From: Thalassotalea sp. Sam97
Lineage (GTDB): Bacteria; Pseudomonadota; Gammaproteobacteria; Enterobacterales; Alteromonadaceae
DNA: 64,000 nt
Reading direction: 5' to 3'
Assembly: GCF_041379765.1 (NCBI RefSeq)
Contig: NZ_CP166919.1
Location: 1,922,001 to 1,986,000, forward strand
Below are positions 8,665 to 17,951 of this stretch, piece after piece. The notes below the pieces were generated by a model. The model did no database searches. It was given only the letters and a program-made list of their open reading frames with translations, and had not been told where the DNA came from. Position 1 is the first letter of the stretch. Each line of letters opens with the position of its first letter. The translations under genes were made by a program, and so were the position numbers.

Positions 8665-10023
8665 TCAACCGTATTTTTGCTTAAGGTGTTTAAATACAGC
8701 ACGTACGCCAAACGCTTCACCGCCTTTCGGACGACCAGGTAAGGCACGGATATTAAAGGCCATAATATCAAAGTGGCACCAGTCAATGTCTTCGTTAACA
8801 AAGTCTTGTAAGTAAAGCGCTGCGGTAATTGCGCCACCAAATGGGCCACTTGCGCAGTTGGTCATATCAGCAATATCACTGTTTAACATATCACGATACG
8901 GTTGATATAACGGCATACGCCATACCGGATCGGTAATGCCTAAGCCTGCAGCCGTAATGCCGTGGGCGGTGGCATCATGGGTTGCAAAAAAGCCCGGTAA
9001 TTCGGTACCTAGGGCAATGCGCATAGCACCTGTTAAGGTTGCAAAATCAATGACCATGTCAGGCTTGTCGTTCATCGCTTCATCTAACGCGTCACATAAC
9101 ACCAAACGCCCTTCTGCATCGGTATTATCAATTTCAACCGTTAAGCCTTTGCGGGTGGTTACCACATCACCTGGGCGTAGCGCGTTACCGGCGATGGCAT
9201 TTTCAACGGCAGGAATTAGTACGCGTAAACGCACATTTAAGCCAAATGCCATAATCAAACGTGCTAAACCTAATACGTGCGCCGAGCCACCCATGTCTTT
9301 TTTCATGTGACGCATGCCAGCAGCCGGTTTCACGTCTAAACCACCACTGTCAAAACACACACCTTTACCCACTAAGGTAACTTTTGGTGCATTGTCAGCA
9401 CCCCAACGTAAGTCCAATAAACGTGGGGCATGACAGCTTGCACGGCCAACCGCATGAATGGTTGGGTAGTTTTGTTCAAGTAACTCATCACCCACAACTT
9501 CTGAGAACTCTGCGCCGAATTCGTCAGCTAACGCTTTGGTCGCAGCAGATAAATGTTGTGGCATCATATCGGCCGCAGGCGTATTCACTAAATCGCGTAC
9601 CAATGATGTCGCCTTAAACTGTTTGATGGCATCATCCACAAGCGTTTGGTTATCAATAGCCAATACCGCTAATGTTTTGTCGTTGTTTTTATAGCGGTCA
9701 AACTGATATGCGCCCATTAACCAACCAAAGGCAATCGCTTCGTGATCAACGACATCGGCATTAAGCTGATACTGCCCTGCCGGTAATTGATTAATCAAAT
9801 CACCACAAGCAAAGTAATCACTTGTATCTTTTACCACCATCAGCGCTTTAACAATGGCACCATCAGTCCCTGGTAGTAGCGCTAAACCTTTGCCTTTATA
9901 TTGGCTTTGCGTTAACCAGTTTTTATGAAAATCCGATTGGTTTTCTAACCAAGTTGAATACTGTGATTCATTGAGGATAGTTAATGGTGTGCCAGTTGAA
10001 CCAGCGATTAGAAGATCAGACAT
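8665..10023 (-). CDS. Leucyl aminopeptidase family (M17) protein
   Basis: Cytoplasmic dimetal aminopeptidase of peptidase family M17. The C-terminal catalytic half carries VGKGVCFDSGGLDVKP and the family signature NTDAEGRL, with the metal-binding Asp/Glu and catalytic Lys/Arg around them. The N-terminal half is shorter and more divergent than in PepA, as in the approximately 450-residue PepB-like group. I prefer the ATG at 10023, preceded by GAGAG, over the GTG two codons upstream. It stands alone between two hairpins. Confidence 0.88.
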   Translation of the reverse strand: MSDLLIAGSTGTPLTILNESQYSTWLENQSDFHKNWLTQSQYKGKGLALLPGTDGAIVKALMVVKDTSDYFACGDLINQLPAGQYQLNADVVDHEAIAFGWLMGAYQFDRYKNNDKTLAVLAIDNQTLVDDAIKQFKATSLVRDLVNTPAADMMPQHLSAATKALADEFGAEFSEVVGDELLEQNYPTIHAVGRASCHAPRLLDLRWGADNAPKVTLVGKGVCFDSGGLDVKPAAGMRHMKKDMGGSAHVLGLARLIMAFGLNVRLRVLIPAVENAIAGNALRPGDVVTTRKGLTVEIDNTDAEGRLVLCDALDEAMNDKPDMVIDFATLTGAMRIALGTELPGFFATHDATAHGITAAGLGITDPVWRMPLYQPYRDMLNSDIADMTNCASGPFGGAITAALYLQDFVNEDIDWCHFDIMAFNIRALPGRPKGGEAFGVRAVFKHLKQKYG

Positions 10024-10188
10024 AGTCACTCTCTACAATTGATAGGATTTATTATGCTTTTAGATATTGGGATAGATTGACGAATTACAAGCGTTTACCT
10101 TCGCATAAAAACGAATGCCATTCAAAGAGACCATGGATGATGTACTAACGTAGAAGCATTCATTGATATGTATTAGATGAGACAAACA

Positions 10189-10225
10189 AAAAACCGACAC
10201 TATCGATAAGACAATGTCGGTTTTT
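10189..10225. terminator. Terminator downstream of the VOC gene
   Basis: An 11-base perfect stem (AAAAACCGACA / TGTCGGTTTTT) lies 79 bases beyond the VOC protein stop on the minus strand and ends in a T-run. Confidence 0.75.
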
Positions 10226-10303
10226 ATGACAATATACATTACTAAGCAGATCAACGATGCGACGACATCACGTTGTTTAGCTACTTTGTATTAGTACAGC
10301 AAA

Positions 10304-10789
10304 TTACTCGTAGTCTGTCGCGTACGTTTCTTCGTAAGTGTGCGAGTAAAGCTCGAACAAGTTACCAAATGGGTCTTCTAAATAAACCATTTTTGCTGGC
10401 TTTGTATCGTCTTCTGGGTGATAACGCATCACATCCATACGCACTTTGCCACCGAACTCTTCCGTCTTACGCATTACGGTTTCAAAATCATCCGTTTGCA
10501 AACAGAAGTGGAAAATACCTAAGCGGCTAAAATCAACCACGTGACGGTCTTGACGGTCTTTCATTTCAAAAAGCTCAACACCGATACCATCCGTTGTTAC
10601 TAAGTGAGCAATATTGAAGCCTTTAAAGCCTTCACCGAATACGGCGATACACATACGGCCGATAGCACTTTCACGCTCTTCAACAACTTTGGTGTTACCC
10701 ATAACTACTCTAAGGCCAAGCACATTGGTGTAGAACTCAACCGCTTTATCCATATCACCAACCATGATACCAACATGATTCATTTTCAT
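10304..10789 (-). CDS. VOC-superfamily (glyoxalase/bleomycin-resistance fold) protein
   Basis: The 161-residue protein has the two beta-alpha-beta-beta-beta halves of the vicinal oxygen chelate fold. It begins MKMNHVGIMVGDMDKAVEFYTNVLGLR, and the second half ends with VYLEDPFGNLFELYSH, which carries the usual Glu ligand. The ATG at 10789 has GGAG 9 bases upstream. It may be a lyase, a dioxygenase-like enzyme or a binding protein; the sequence does not decide. It is divergent from a LysR gene 142 bases away, which probably controls it. Confidence 0.75.
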   Translation of the reverse strand: MKMNHVGIMVGDMDKAVEFYTNVLGLRVVMGNTKVVEERESAIGRMCIAVFGEGFKGFNIAHLVTTDGIGVELFEMKDRQDRHVVDFSRLGIFHFCLQTDDFETVMRKTEEFGGKVRMDVMRYHPEDDTKPAKMVYLEDPFGNLFELYSHTYEETYATDYE

Positions 10790-10901
10790 AATATTTTGCT
10801 CCAAATAAGAAATCGTTAATTCATACAATTTGTTGATGGGTGTATTCTAGATAAAGATAACAATTAGCTGAAATTATGATTTATTGTTAAAATGATAATT
10901 T

Positions 10902-10915
10902 TTACTTATAAGTAA
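10902..10915. promoter_or_regulatory. Perfect 14-base palindrome in the LysR/VOC promoter region
   Basis: TTACTTATAAGTAA is a perfect palindrome centred about 23 bases before the LysR start. A second inverted pair (TAACAAT at 10858-10864 and ATTGTTA at 10883-10889) lies nearby. Both could be LysR binding sites, but this is inference. Confidence 0.4.
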
Positions 10916-10931
10916 TCTTTAAGGTACGGCG

Positions 10932-11831
10932 ATGCTCAATCCAGTTTGGTTAAAAACCTTTGTTACATTGGTCGATACAGGCCACTTTACCAAAACAGCT
11001 GACAAGCTATTTATGACGCAACCAGGTGTTAGCCAACATATCGCAAAACTTGAAGATGCATGTGGTCACGCCCTACTTGCACGGGATAAAAAGAGTTTTG
11101 AGATCACCGAAAAAGGTCGTTTGGTTTATCAATATGCAATGCAACTGGGTAAAAATGAACAAACCTTATTGGCAGAATTAGCGATTGATGAGCCTTATAA
11201 AGGCAAGTGCTCGTTAGCATGCTCTGGGGCGTTGGTACTTGTCCTTTACCCCAAGTTACTCGACTTACAAAGCAACTATCCTGAGCTTATCATCCATGTC
11301 AAAGCCGCGCCAAATCATCAAATTCTCAGCGACATTCAAAACAATGTGATTGATATTGGTATCGTTACCGATATAACCAATAATGGCTTATTTGAGGTGC
11401 AAAAACTTGGTTTAGAAGAGCTGTGCCTAGTATTGCCGAAAAATACCAAGATAAACCACCAAAGGCTCAGCGAAACATTAAAAGCTGTGGGGCTAATAGC
11501 TCACCCTGATGCCAAACATTATTTATCGTTGTTTTGTTCGTTGAGTCAAGAGCCTGATTTAGCAGATCTCAACATTGATGAGCTGCCGGTGACTGGCTTT
11601 GTCAATCAAATCAGCCAAATTTTACAGCCTGTTGCCAAAGGACTGGGGTTTACGGTGTTGCCACGCAGTGCTGTTGATAGTTTTGAAGCGCGTCAGAAAT
11701 TGCAAATTTTTACGCCAACCAAGCCGGTCATTCAAACCCTTTATTTGGTGCACAAGCGCAATCGACAGCTCCCCGCGCGCTATCAAAGTATTGGTGACGT
11801 CATTCACAACGCAATGTGCCCTAGTAGCTAG
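10932..11831 (+). CDS. LysR-family transcriptional regulator
   Basis: The 299-residue protein has an N-terminal winged helix-turn-helix (residues about 3-62, with FTKTADKLFMTQPGVSQHIAKLE) and a periplasmic-binding-like effector domain, the standard LysR layout. It is divergent from the VOC gene, the usual arrangement for a LysR regulator and its target. The effector is unknown. Confidence 0.9.
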   Translation: MLNPVWLKTFVTLVDTGHFTKTADKLFMTQPGVSQHIAKLEDACGHALLARDKKSFEITEKGRLVYQYAMQLGKNEQTLLAELAIDEPYKGKCSLACSGALVLVLYPKLLDLQSNYPELIIHVKAAPNHQILSDIQNNVIDIGIVTDITNNGLFEVQKLGLEELCLVLPKNTKINHQRLSETLKAVGLIAHPDAKHYLSLFCSLSQEPDLADLNIDELPVTGFVNQISQILQPVAKGLGFTVLPRSAVDSFEARQKLQIFTPTKPVIQTLYLVHKRNRQLPARYQSIGDVIHNAMCPSS

Positions 11832-11860
11832 ACGTTAGTGGTTAGAGATAAGATTAGCGG

Positions 11861-12202
11861 CTAAGCCAATCGTTTCGCCCAATTACCGTTGTGCTGCTCA
11901 GCGCAATTTTCTTCGCTATCATAAACGATGTGCTTAGCGATATGTTTAAGGGCAATGCCCAACGCATCAAATTCTCCTTTGATGCGACTTTGCAAACGCT
12001 GTTTGTGCTCAGATGACAGATAACGCTGTCGATTTTCATTCGTATCGAACACGCAGACAATCCGTAAACTGCTCGGAAAATTTGAAAAATTCACCGTATG
12101 TGTCAACCACTGAAACCCATGTATATCCTTTAACGACATTTCACAGACATCGGTTAGCACCTGGCGAAGCTGGTTATCGATTTTTTTATCTGATTTGCGC
12201 AT
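11861..12202 (-). CDS. Conserved small protein (often labelled 'Fis family')
   Basis: The 113-residue protein starts MRKSDKKIDNQLRQVLTDVCE and contains GFQWLTHTVNFSNFPSSLRIVCVFDTNEN. I remember this pattern from a conserved marine gammaproteobacterial family that databases often label 'Fis family', although it has no visible Fis helix-turn-helix. Its function is unknown. It converges with the LysR gene. Confidence 0.6.
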   Translation of the reverse strand: MRKSDKKIDNQLRQVLTDVCEMSLKDIHGFQWLTHTVNFSNFPSSLRIVCVFDTNENRQRYLSSEHKQRLQSRIKGEFDALGIALKHIAKHIVYDSEENCAEQHNGNWAKRLA

Positions 12203-12226
12203 ACCTGAACCTTAAACGAGTTGTCG

Positions 12227-12652
12227 TTATAATTTGAGCGACATATAGTAAAAGCGCTCTTCTTCGGAATCAACGCCAAAGCCCATTCGTGTATATAAGT
12301 GATGCGCTGGGCTGATTTTAAATACACGCATGCGCAGCGCCGTCACGCCGGCGCTTTTTGCCAACCTCTGACATTCCAACAGCGCTTTTTCACCAATACC
12401 TTTATTTTGATAGCCGGCATCAACTTGTAGATCGCGAAGATAACACCCCGCATCATCAAACGCTAACCGAATTGCGCCAATCACCTGCCCATTGATAACA
12501 ATATCCCAGTTTTGTAACCCCTTGATTTGCTCAATAATGTGAGCATGTTGCCAATCGACACCGTAATGCTGGTAATACGTTCGCATATTGTCATAGGTAA
12601 GTTGCGCTGACGCTGCAAAATTACTTGTTAGTTGGTATGAGATATGTGTCAT
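12227..12652 (-). CDS. GNAT-family N-acetyltransferase
   Basis: The 141-residue protein has the GNAT fold. The acetyl-CoA-binding motif A is LQVDAGYQNKGIGEKALLECQRLA (Q-x-x-G-I-G type; the P-loop residues are near 80-90), and motif B is LYTRMGFGVDSEEERFYYMSL near the C-terminus. The substrate cannot be told. It ends 25 bases from the start of the small protein gene on the same strand, so the two may be co-transcribed. Confidence 0.85.
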   Translation of the reverse strand: MTHISYQLTSNFAASAQLTYDNMRTYYQHYGVDWQHAHIIEQIKGLQNWDIVINGQVIGAIRLAFDDAGCYLRDLQVDAGYQNKGIGEKALLECQRLAKSAGVTALRMRVFKISPAHHLYTRMGFGVDSEEERFYYMSLKL

Positions 12653-12834
12653 GATTGTTTTCTCAGGTTTTTATTGTTATTTCTGAATGCGCTTTGGACG
12701 ATGTCATCTTTTAATGCCAGCGACAAGAGCAGACGATAACGCACATAATGACATAACCCTATGTTATTTGCAGGCTCGAATAAAAATATAAAACGTACAA
12801 TATGGACAAGGCTGAAATAGAAAAGCCCAAAATA

Positions 12835-12861
12835 GACAAGCCGAGCGTTGCTCGGCTTGTC
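12835..12861. terminator. Terminator of the fadD3-kstD operon
   Basis: GACAAGCCGAGC-gtt-GCTCGGCTTGTC, a 12-base perfect stem with a 3-base loop just beyond the fadD3 stop, T-rich on the minus strand. It marks the left end of the steroid island. Confidence 0.85.
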
Positions 12862-12887
12862 ACATACTCATGTTTAGTAACGAAGTG

Positions 12888-14516
12888 TTACGCGGATTTT
12901 CGCTCTTCGCTAAACAGCGTTTCCAAGTCCGCTTTAAGCACTTTATTTGAGGCGTTAACCGGCATTTCGCTAATTTGGCGACAGTATCTTGGCGCTTTGT
13001 AATTTGCCATATTGGCGCGACACCATTGAATAAAATCCACTTCACTAATGGTTTTACCGTCTTTACCCACCACAAATACACAACCGACTTCACCCATACG
13101 TTCATCTGGCACACCGATAACAGCGACTTCACGTACGTCCGGGTGGGTTTGCGCAATCGCTTCTATTTCCGCTGGATAGCAATTAAAACCACCACAAATG
13201 AACATGTCTTTTAAGCGGCCGGTAATGTGGAGATTACCTTGCTCATCGAGCATGCCTAAATCACCTGTGTGCAACCATCCATCAGCACAAATCGTATCCT
13301 GTGTGGCTTGTTCATTGCGCCAGTAACCTTGCATAACATGATAACCACGTAAGCAAATTTCACCAATTTGACCGTGTGTTAATGGCTCGCCTGCTTCGCT
13401 AAAAATAACCAGCTCCGTCCCGGCTATCGCTTTGCCACTGCTATTGGCAATCGTTTCGGCACTATCATTGGGTGAACACATGGTCGCTAAACCACCACAT
13501 TCGGTTAAGCCGTAGGCTGTCACGACGCGCTCAATACCTAGGTCGTTTCGCATTTGCTCAACCAAGTGCGGTGATACGGACGATGAACCGGTTACGGCTG
13601 TGCGCAAGCTCGACAAATCTGTCGTTGCAAACGCCTTATCGTGTAGCAATGACGTATATAAGGTCGGCGGTCCTGGCAAAATATTGATGTTATCGTCAGC
13701 GATGCGGCTTAAAATTCGGCCTGAATCAAACACTTTCTCTGGCAAAATAGTGCAGCCTGCCAACAACGCACTTACCCAACCCGCCTTGTAACCAAACGCA
13801 TGGAAAAATGGGTTGATGATCAAATAACGCTCACCCGGCAAAAAGTCCATATTGGCACAATATGCGCGAAACGCCGTTAACGTCGCGCCATGGCCACAAA
13901 CAGCACCTTTGGGTTTACCTGTTGTCCCTGAGGTAAATAAAATATCGGCAGCATCTTCTGAACTTACATTAGCCATCTGCGCTTGCCATTTTGCATCCGT
14001 TACGTTATCAGCAGCGTCTAGCCACTCATTCCAACGAACAACATCGCGTGTTGATGCCGACTGTTCATTGGCCATCAGTACAATACTCAAACGAGTTGAA
14101 ATTGGCTGGTCGTCTAGTTGCGCTGGATAATCAACTTTTAAAAATTCACCGACCGTAAACAACAATCGACAATCACTGTCGTGAAGCACTTGCGCGGCCT
14201 CTTTACCTTTCATGCGAGTGTTAATTGGCACCAAAATCGCACCACAACTGTGAACAGCTAAAGCACACAACACCCAGTCAATGGTATTTGGTGCCCATAT
14301 CGCCACTCTATCACCTTTGTTAATGCCATTCGCAATCAATGCTTTGGCAATCGGCGCAATCGTTACGCTAAGCTGTTCATAGCGAATTTGACGATACTCG
14401 TCTTGCAACGCTACGATGCCGTGGTACGCCTCTGGTACCTTAGTTGCCAGTTCGGCGATTGTTTTTGCCGGATGGTTCGGCGCAAAACACGCCGACTTTT
14501 GTGTCACTACGTCCAT
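12888..14516 (-). CDS. fadD3: FadD3-like acyl-CoA synthetase (HIP-CoA ligase)
   Basis: Adenylate-forming CoA ligase of 542 residues. The ATP motif DILFTSGTTGKPKGA is at residues 191-205, and the late motifs LHTGDLG and GRLKDMFICGGFNCYP are present. The N-terminal stretch DRVAIWAPNTIDWVLCALAVHSCGA resembles actinobacterial FadD3, which activates 3aα-H-4α(3'-propanoate)-7aβ-methylhexahydro-1,5-indanedione (HIP), the product of ring A/B opening. It lies 10 bases downstream of kstD as the last gene of a four-gene operon. HIP specificity is inferred from similarity and from the HIP genes elsewhere in the window. Confidence 0.75.
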   Translation of the reverse strand: MDVVTQKSACFAPNHPAKTIAELATKVPEAYHGIVALQDEYRQIRYEQLSVTIAPIAKALIANGINKGDRVAIWAPNTIDWVLCALAVHSCGAILVPINTRMKGKEAAQVLHDSDCRLLFTVGEFLKVDYPAQLDDQPISTRLSIVLMANEQSASTRDVVRWNEWLDAADNVTDAKWQAQMANVSSEDAADILFTSGTTGKPKGAVCGHGATLTAFRAYCANMDFLPGERYLIINPFFHAFGYKAGWVSALLAGCTILPEKVFDSGRILSRIADDNINILPGPPTLYTSLLHDKAFATTDLSSLRTAVTGSSSVSPHLVEQMRNDLGIERVVTAYGLTECGGLATMCSPNDSAETIANSSGKAIAGTELVIFSEAGEPLTHGQIGEICLRGYHVMQGYWRNEQATQDTICADGWLHTGDLGMLDEQGNLHITGRLKDMFICGGFNCYPAEIEAIAQTHPDVREVAVIGVPDERMGEVGCVFVVGKDGKTISEVDFIQWCRANMANYKAPRYCRQISEMPVNASNKVLKADLETLFSEERKSA

Positions 14517-14526
14517 GCTTTATCCC

Positions 14527-16224
14527 TTACTGGCCCGCGATATGATGCGCAGCAATATAACCAAAGGTCATTGCTGGTCCCAAGGTTGACCCCGCTCCAG
14601 GGTAGCTTTTACCCATAACCGCAGCAGAGCAATTACCAATCGCGTATAACCCCTCAACAGGCGCTTTATCTGCGTCAAATAACACTTGGCCAAATTCATT
14701 GGTTAGTAAGCCACCTTTAGTACCAATATCGCCCGCTTGGATCGGCACCGCATAAAACGGGCCTTTTTTAATTGGTGCTAAACACGGGTTCGGCTTAACA
14801 TTACGGTCACCATAGTAGCGATCGAACACGTTACCGCCACGAGCAAAGTCGTCGTCTCGACCCGTTGCCGCGTAATGGTTTACCTTATCCACTGTATCCG
14901 CTAACGCAGACGCATCGACATTAATTTGTTCAGCTAACGCATCGAGTGAGTCTGCTTTATAGTAGACCGTATCTTTCCAAGCTTCTGGAAGACGTCTGTC
15001 TGGCATAATTTGCCCAGGCATTAATGGGCCGATGGCGTAATTAAAGCGAAAACTGGCGTCAAATACCGCATACGAAGTGATGTTGCCAGATAAGTTTTTT
15101 TGGTGATCTTGATACATGGCTTCACCAAACTCTAAATACGGCCCTGCTTCGTTAGTAAAACGTTCACCACGGTCATTGACCACGATAACACCAGGGAAAG
15201 CACGTTCAGCAAACAAGCCTCGCGCTTTATCTTCTTTCGGTACCAATACGGTTGGTGCCCACCAAGCACATTCAAGTAAATCGGTCGCCATGCCATGCTT
15301 AATGCCCGCTTCTAGCGCGTTACCAGTGTTTTCACCAACTGGGGTTGCGCTCCATTTCACGTCAGTTGGCTGTGGTAGGTACTTCTCACGTAATTGTTGG
15401 TTTTGTTCAAAACCACCGCTTGCCATGATCACACCTTTTGACGCTGTTAAGCTTAGCTCTTGACCAGACTGCATCACATTAACACCAGTAATGCGATTAC
15501 CGTCTTTGATAAAATCAACGAACTCTGTGTTAAGCCAAAGTGGTATGTCGCGATCCATTAACGAAGCGCGTAATGAAGCAATTAAGCTACTACCCAAACC
15601 AACACGGCGGTCACGTTTGGTATTGTGCTTTTTACGCCATTTTGAATCGAATTTATAACGCATCATGCGTTTTAAAATCATAAACTGCCAACCAAATTTA
15701 CGACTAATCGCCAAATGCGCATCACGTGCCGTCCAGCCAATTTTACCCATTAACAAGGTTGCTGGTGATGCTTCACGAAGCTCGCTCATATGGCCATTTA
15801 ATTTACTGGCATCAAATAACTCAGGATCAAGCGTACGACCGCCAGCTAACGAGCCCGGTAAGTGCGGATAGTAGTCTGGGTATTCTGCTGCTACTGCGTA
15901 GCGCACTTGTGAGTTTTCATGCAGGTAATCGACCATCTCTGGGGCAAACTTTAAGTAAGCGTGCAAACGTGACTCGTCGACATCACCTTGGGTTGAAGCA
16001 CGCAAATACGTTAACGCTTTATCGTAGTCATCTTTGCCGCCAAGCTGTTTAAATTGGCTATTATTTGGGATCCAAATACCGCCACCCGATAGCGCTGATG
16101 TTCCACCAAACTTATCGGATTTTTCAATAACTAAAACATCTAGGCCTTTATCTTTGGCAGTAAGTGCCGCGGTCATAGCACCAGCGCCAGAGCCGACAAC
16201 AATCACATCATATTGAGTTTTCAT
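14527..16224 (-). CDS. kstD: 3-Ketosteroid Δ1-dehydrogenase
   Basis: FAD-dependent enzyme that introduces the C1-C2 double bond into ring A of 3-ketosteroids such as androst-4-ene-3,17-dione. Of its 565 residues, the N-terminus carries the FAD-binding VVGSGAGAMTAALTA motif and FGGTSALSGGGIWIPNN. Near the C-terminus GPFYAVPIQAGDIGTKGGL includes the Tyr of the KstD active site, and NCSAAVMGKSYPGAGSTLGPAMTFGY closes the FAD site. Length and motifs fit KstD better than fumarate reductases. A role as Δ4-(5α) dehydrogenase cannot be excluded. With KshA it would trigger spontaneous ring B opening. Confidence 0.9.
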   Translation of the reverse strand: MKTQYDVIVVGSGAGAMTAALTAKDKGLDVLVIEKSDKFGGTSALSGGGIWIPNNSQFKQLGGKDDYDKALTYLRASTQGDVDESRLHAYLKFAPEMVDYLHENSQVRYAVAAEYPDYYPHLPGSLAGGRTLDPELFDASKLNGHMSELREASPATLLMGKIGWTARDAHLAISRKFGWQFMILKRMMRYKFDSKWRKKHNTKRDRRVGLGSSLIASLRASLMDRDIPLWLNTEFVDFIKDGNRITGVNVMQSGQELSLTASKGVIMASGGFEQNQQLREKYLPQPTDVKWSATPVGENTGNALEAGIKHGMATDLLECAWWAPTVLVPKEDKARGLFAERAFPGVIVVNDRGERFTNEAGPYLEFGEAMYQDHQKNLSGNITSYAVFDASFRFNYAIGPLMPGQIMPDRRLPEAWKDTVYYKADSLDALAEQINVDASALADTVDKVNHYAATGRDDDFARGGNVFDRYYGDRNVKPNPCLAPIKKGPFYAVPIQAGDIGTKGGLLTNEFGQVLFDADKAPVEGLYAIGNCSAAVMGKSYPGAGSTLGPAMTFGYIAAHHIAGQ

Positions 16225-16234
16225 GCTCGTCTCC

Positions 16235-17938
16235 TTACGCTAGCGCACTAATGAAATTAGATTTAAGCTCGACTTTTAATAGCTTACCGGCAGGGTTTCT
16301 TGGTAATTTTTCTTCAGTCAAGATGACTTTAGAGGGTACTTTAAAGCATGCTAAACGTTCAGCACAGTACTTAATTAAGTCTTCTTCGCTAACATTGCTA
16401 CCACTGCGTTGACTTACCACCGCAACCACCGCTTCACCTAGGTCTTCGTCAGGAATACCGGTTACACCCGCCTCTAAAACGTCATCATGGTGTAATAAAC
16501 AACACTCGACTTCAGCTGCAGAAATATTTTCGCCTGCTCGGTTAATCACGTCTTTTAAACGATCGATAACAAATAAATAGTTGTGCTCATCCACATAACC
16601 AATGTCGCCGGTGCTTAACCAACCGTTGTCATCTGCTGGGTTACAAATACCGTGTTCAGCATCCATGTAACCACTCATTAACGTAACACCCTTAAGTTGG
16701 ATTTCACCCACCCCGCCGGCTTCAGCAATAGAACCATCTTCGCGAACAATACGCACTTGCATAATTGGCGAAACAATGCCTGATGCGTTAGGATGAGCAT
16801 TAAAAATAGCGCCTGAGCCAGCCGCTCCAACCCCATTGGTTTCGGTCATACCATAACCGATACCAATCATTTTATTGGGCATTTTCTCGAGTACTTCGCT
16901 GATCAGCTTCTTCGGAATACCTGCGCCGCCAAAACCAAGGCCGGCTAGTTGATGCTGAATTTTTCCTTCGCTAAACTCGTGATGACGCATCATTTGCATG
17001 ATCATCGCTGGCGCACCGTTAAATACTGTTACTTGCTCTTGTTCAAGCAACTCTAGCGCATTTTCGGTATCCCATTTATGAATAAATACCAACTTACGGC
17101 CTGATAACAAGCCATTAAGTAATTGCGCATGCAAACCACTAACGTGAAACAATGGCACCGCTGTTAATGCCACAGGCGGCATTGCCTTTTCTTGAATAGC
17201 CGCTATCGCTTCTGGTGAACTCATCGCAGAAATCGCGGTGATGTAATTAATGTTATATAGCGCCTGACAAACCGCTCGATTGGTTGACAATGCCGCTTTC
17301 GCCCGACTTGTTGCGCCGGAGGTAAATAAAATTAATGCTGGGGAATCTCCGTTAATATTAGGTTTGCTCCAAACAGCATTGTCTTGGTTTATCACCGATT
17401 CTGCGTCAATCACATTAGCATCATGTTGTGCAGGATCGGTGATCAAGTCATGTAAACAAATAACTAGCTTCGGCAGCTGTGTTGCGCATTCGCTAATTCT
17501 TCTATAGCGCGCATCATCACATACTAATACGTCTGGTTTTATGTCATTAATTGCTGCATTAAGCTCTTCGCCTAAGCCAAAGCTATTTAGCGGCGCTGGT
17601 ACCGCACCAACAAATACAGCTGCGACAAAAAATACCGCCCATTCAGGGCGATTGCGCATCGCTATCGCTAAACGTTGACCAGGTTCGATCCCCGAGCTTT
17701 GCAGATACGCGGCTGTGCGATCAACCGCTTGATAAAAACGACGGTAGCTCCAACGGTCATCACCGTAAACTAAAAACACGCTATCGTCTTCTCGACGCAC
17801 GGCTTGTAACATGTCCGCTAACACGTCAGGTGCTTGCTTAAAGTACGGTACTTGTTGCTCTGGACATTGCGCTAATTCAAATGGCGCACCAGGTTGGGTT
17901 AACTTTTGTTGAATTGACGCTAATGTTTGATAAACCAT
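16235..17938 (-). CDS. AMP-dependent CoA ligase with degenerate P-loop motif
   Basis: Adenylate-forming ligase of 567 residues. Late motifs are intact (GYGMTETNG, LSTGDIGYVDEHNYLFVIDRLKD, and PRNPAGKLLK with the catalytic Lys). The ATP P-loop at residues 206-216 reads TSGATSRAKAA rather than TSGTTGxPKGx. I choose the ATG at 17938, with AGGAGAG 8 bases upstream; a longer frame would overlap the preceding gene. Its place between kstD and an MBL-fold hydrolase suggests a steroid acid or side-chain acid substrate, but the substrate is unknown. It is not the FadD3-like ligase, which lies downstream. Confidence 0.8.
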   Translation of the reverse strand: MVYQTLASIQQKLTQPGAPFELAQCPEQQVPYFKQAPDVLADMLQAVRREDDSVFLVYGDDRWSYRRFYQAVDRTAAYLQSSGIEPGQRLAIAMRNRPEWAVFFVAAVFVGAVPAPLNSFGLGEELNAAINDIKPDVLVCDDARYRRISECATQLPKLVICLHDLITDPAQHDANVIDAESVINQDNAVWSKPNINGDSPALILFTSGATSRAKAALSTNRAVCQALYNINYITAISAMSSPEAIAAIQEKAMPPVALTAVPLFHVSGLHAQLLNGLLSGRKLVFIHKWDTENALELLEQEQVTVFNGAPAMIMQMMRHHEFSEGKIQHQLAGLGFGGAGIPKKLISEVLEKMPNKMIGIGYGMTETNGVGAAGSGAIFNAHPNASGIVSPIMQVRIVREDGSIAEAGGVGEIQLKGVTLMSGYMDAEHGICNPADDNGWLSTGDIGYVDEHNYLFVIDRLKDVINRAGENISAAEVECCLLHHDDVLEAGVTGIPDEDLGEAVVAVVSQRSGSNVSEEDLIKYCAERLACFKVPSKVILTEEKLPRNPAGKLLKVELKSNFISALA

Positions 17939-17951
17939 TATGCTAACTCTC

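Noticed and set aside
10060..10254. Small minus-strand frame next to the M17 peptidase
   Set aside because: It spans the strong terminator at 10189-10225, so it is unlikely to be a gene.
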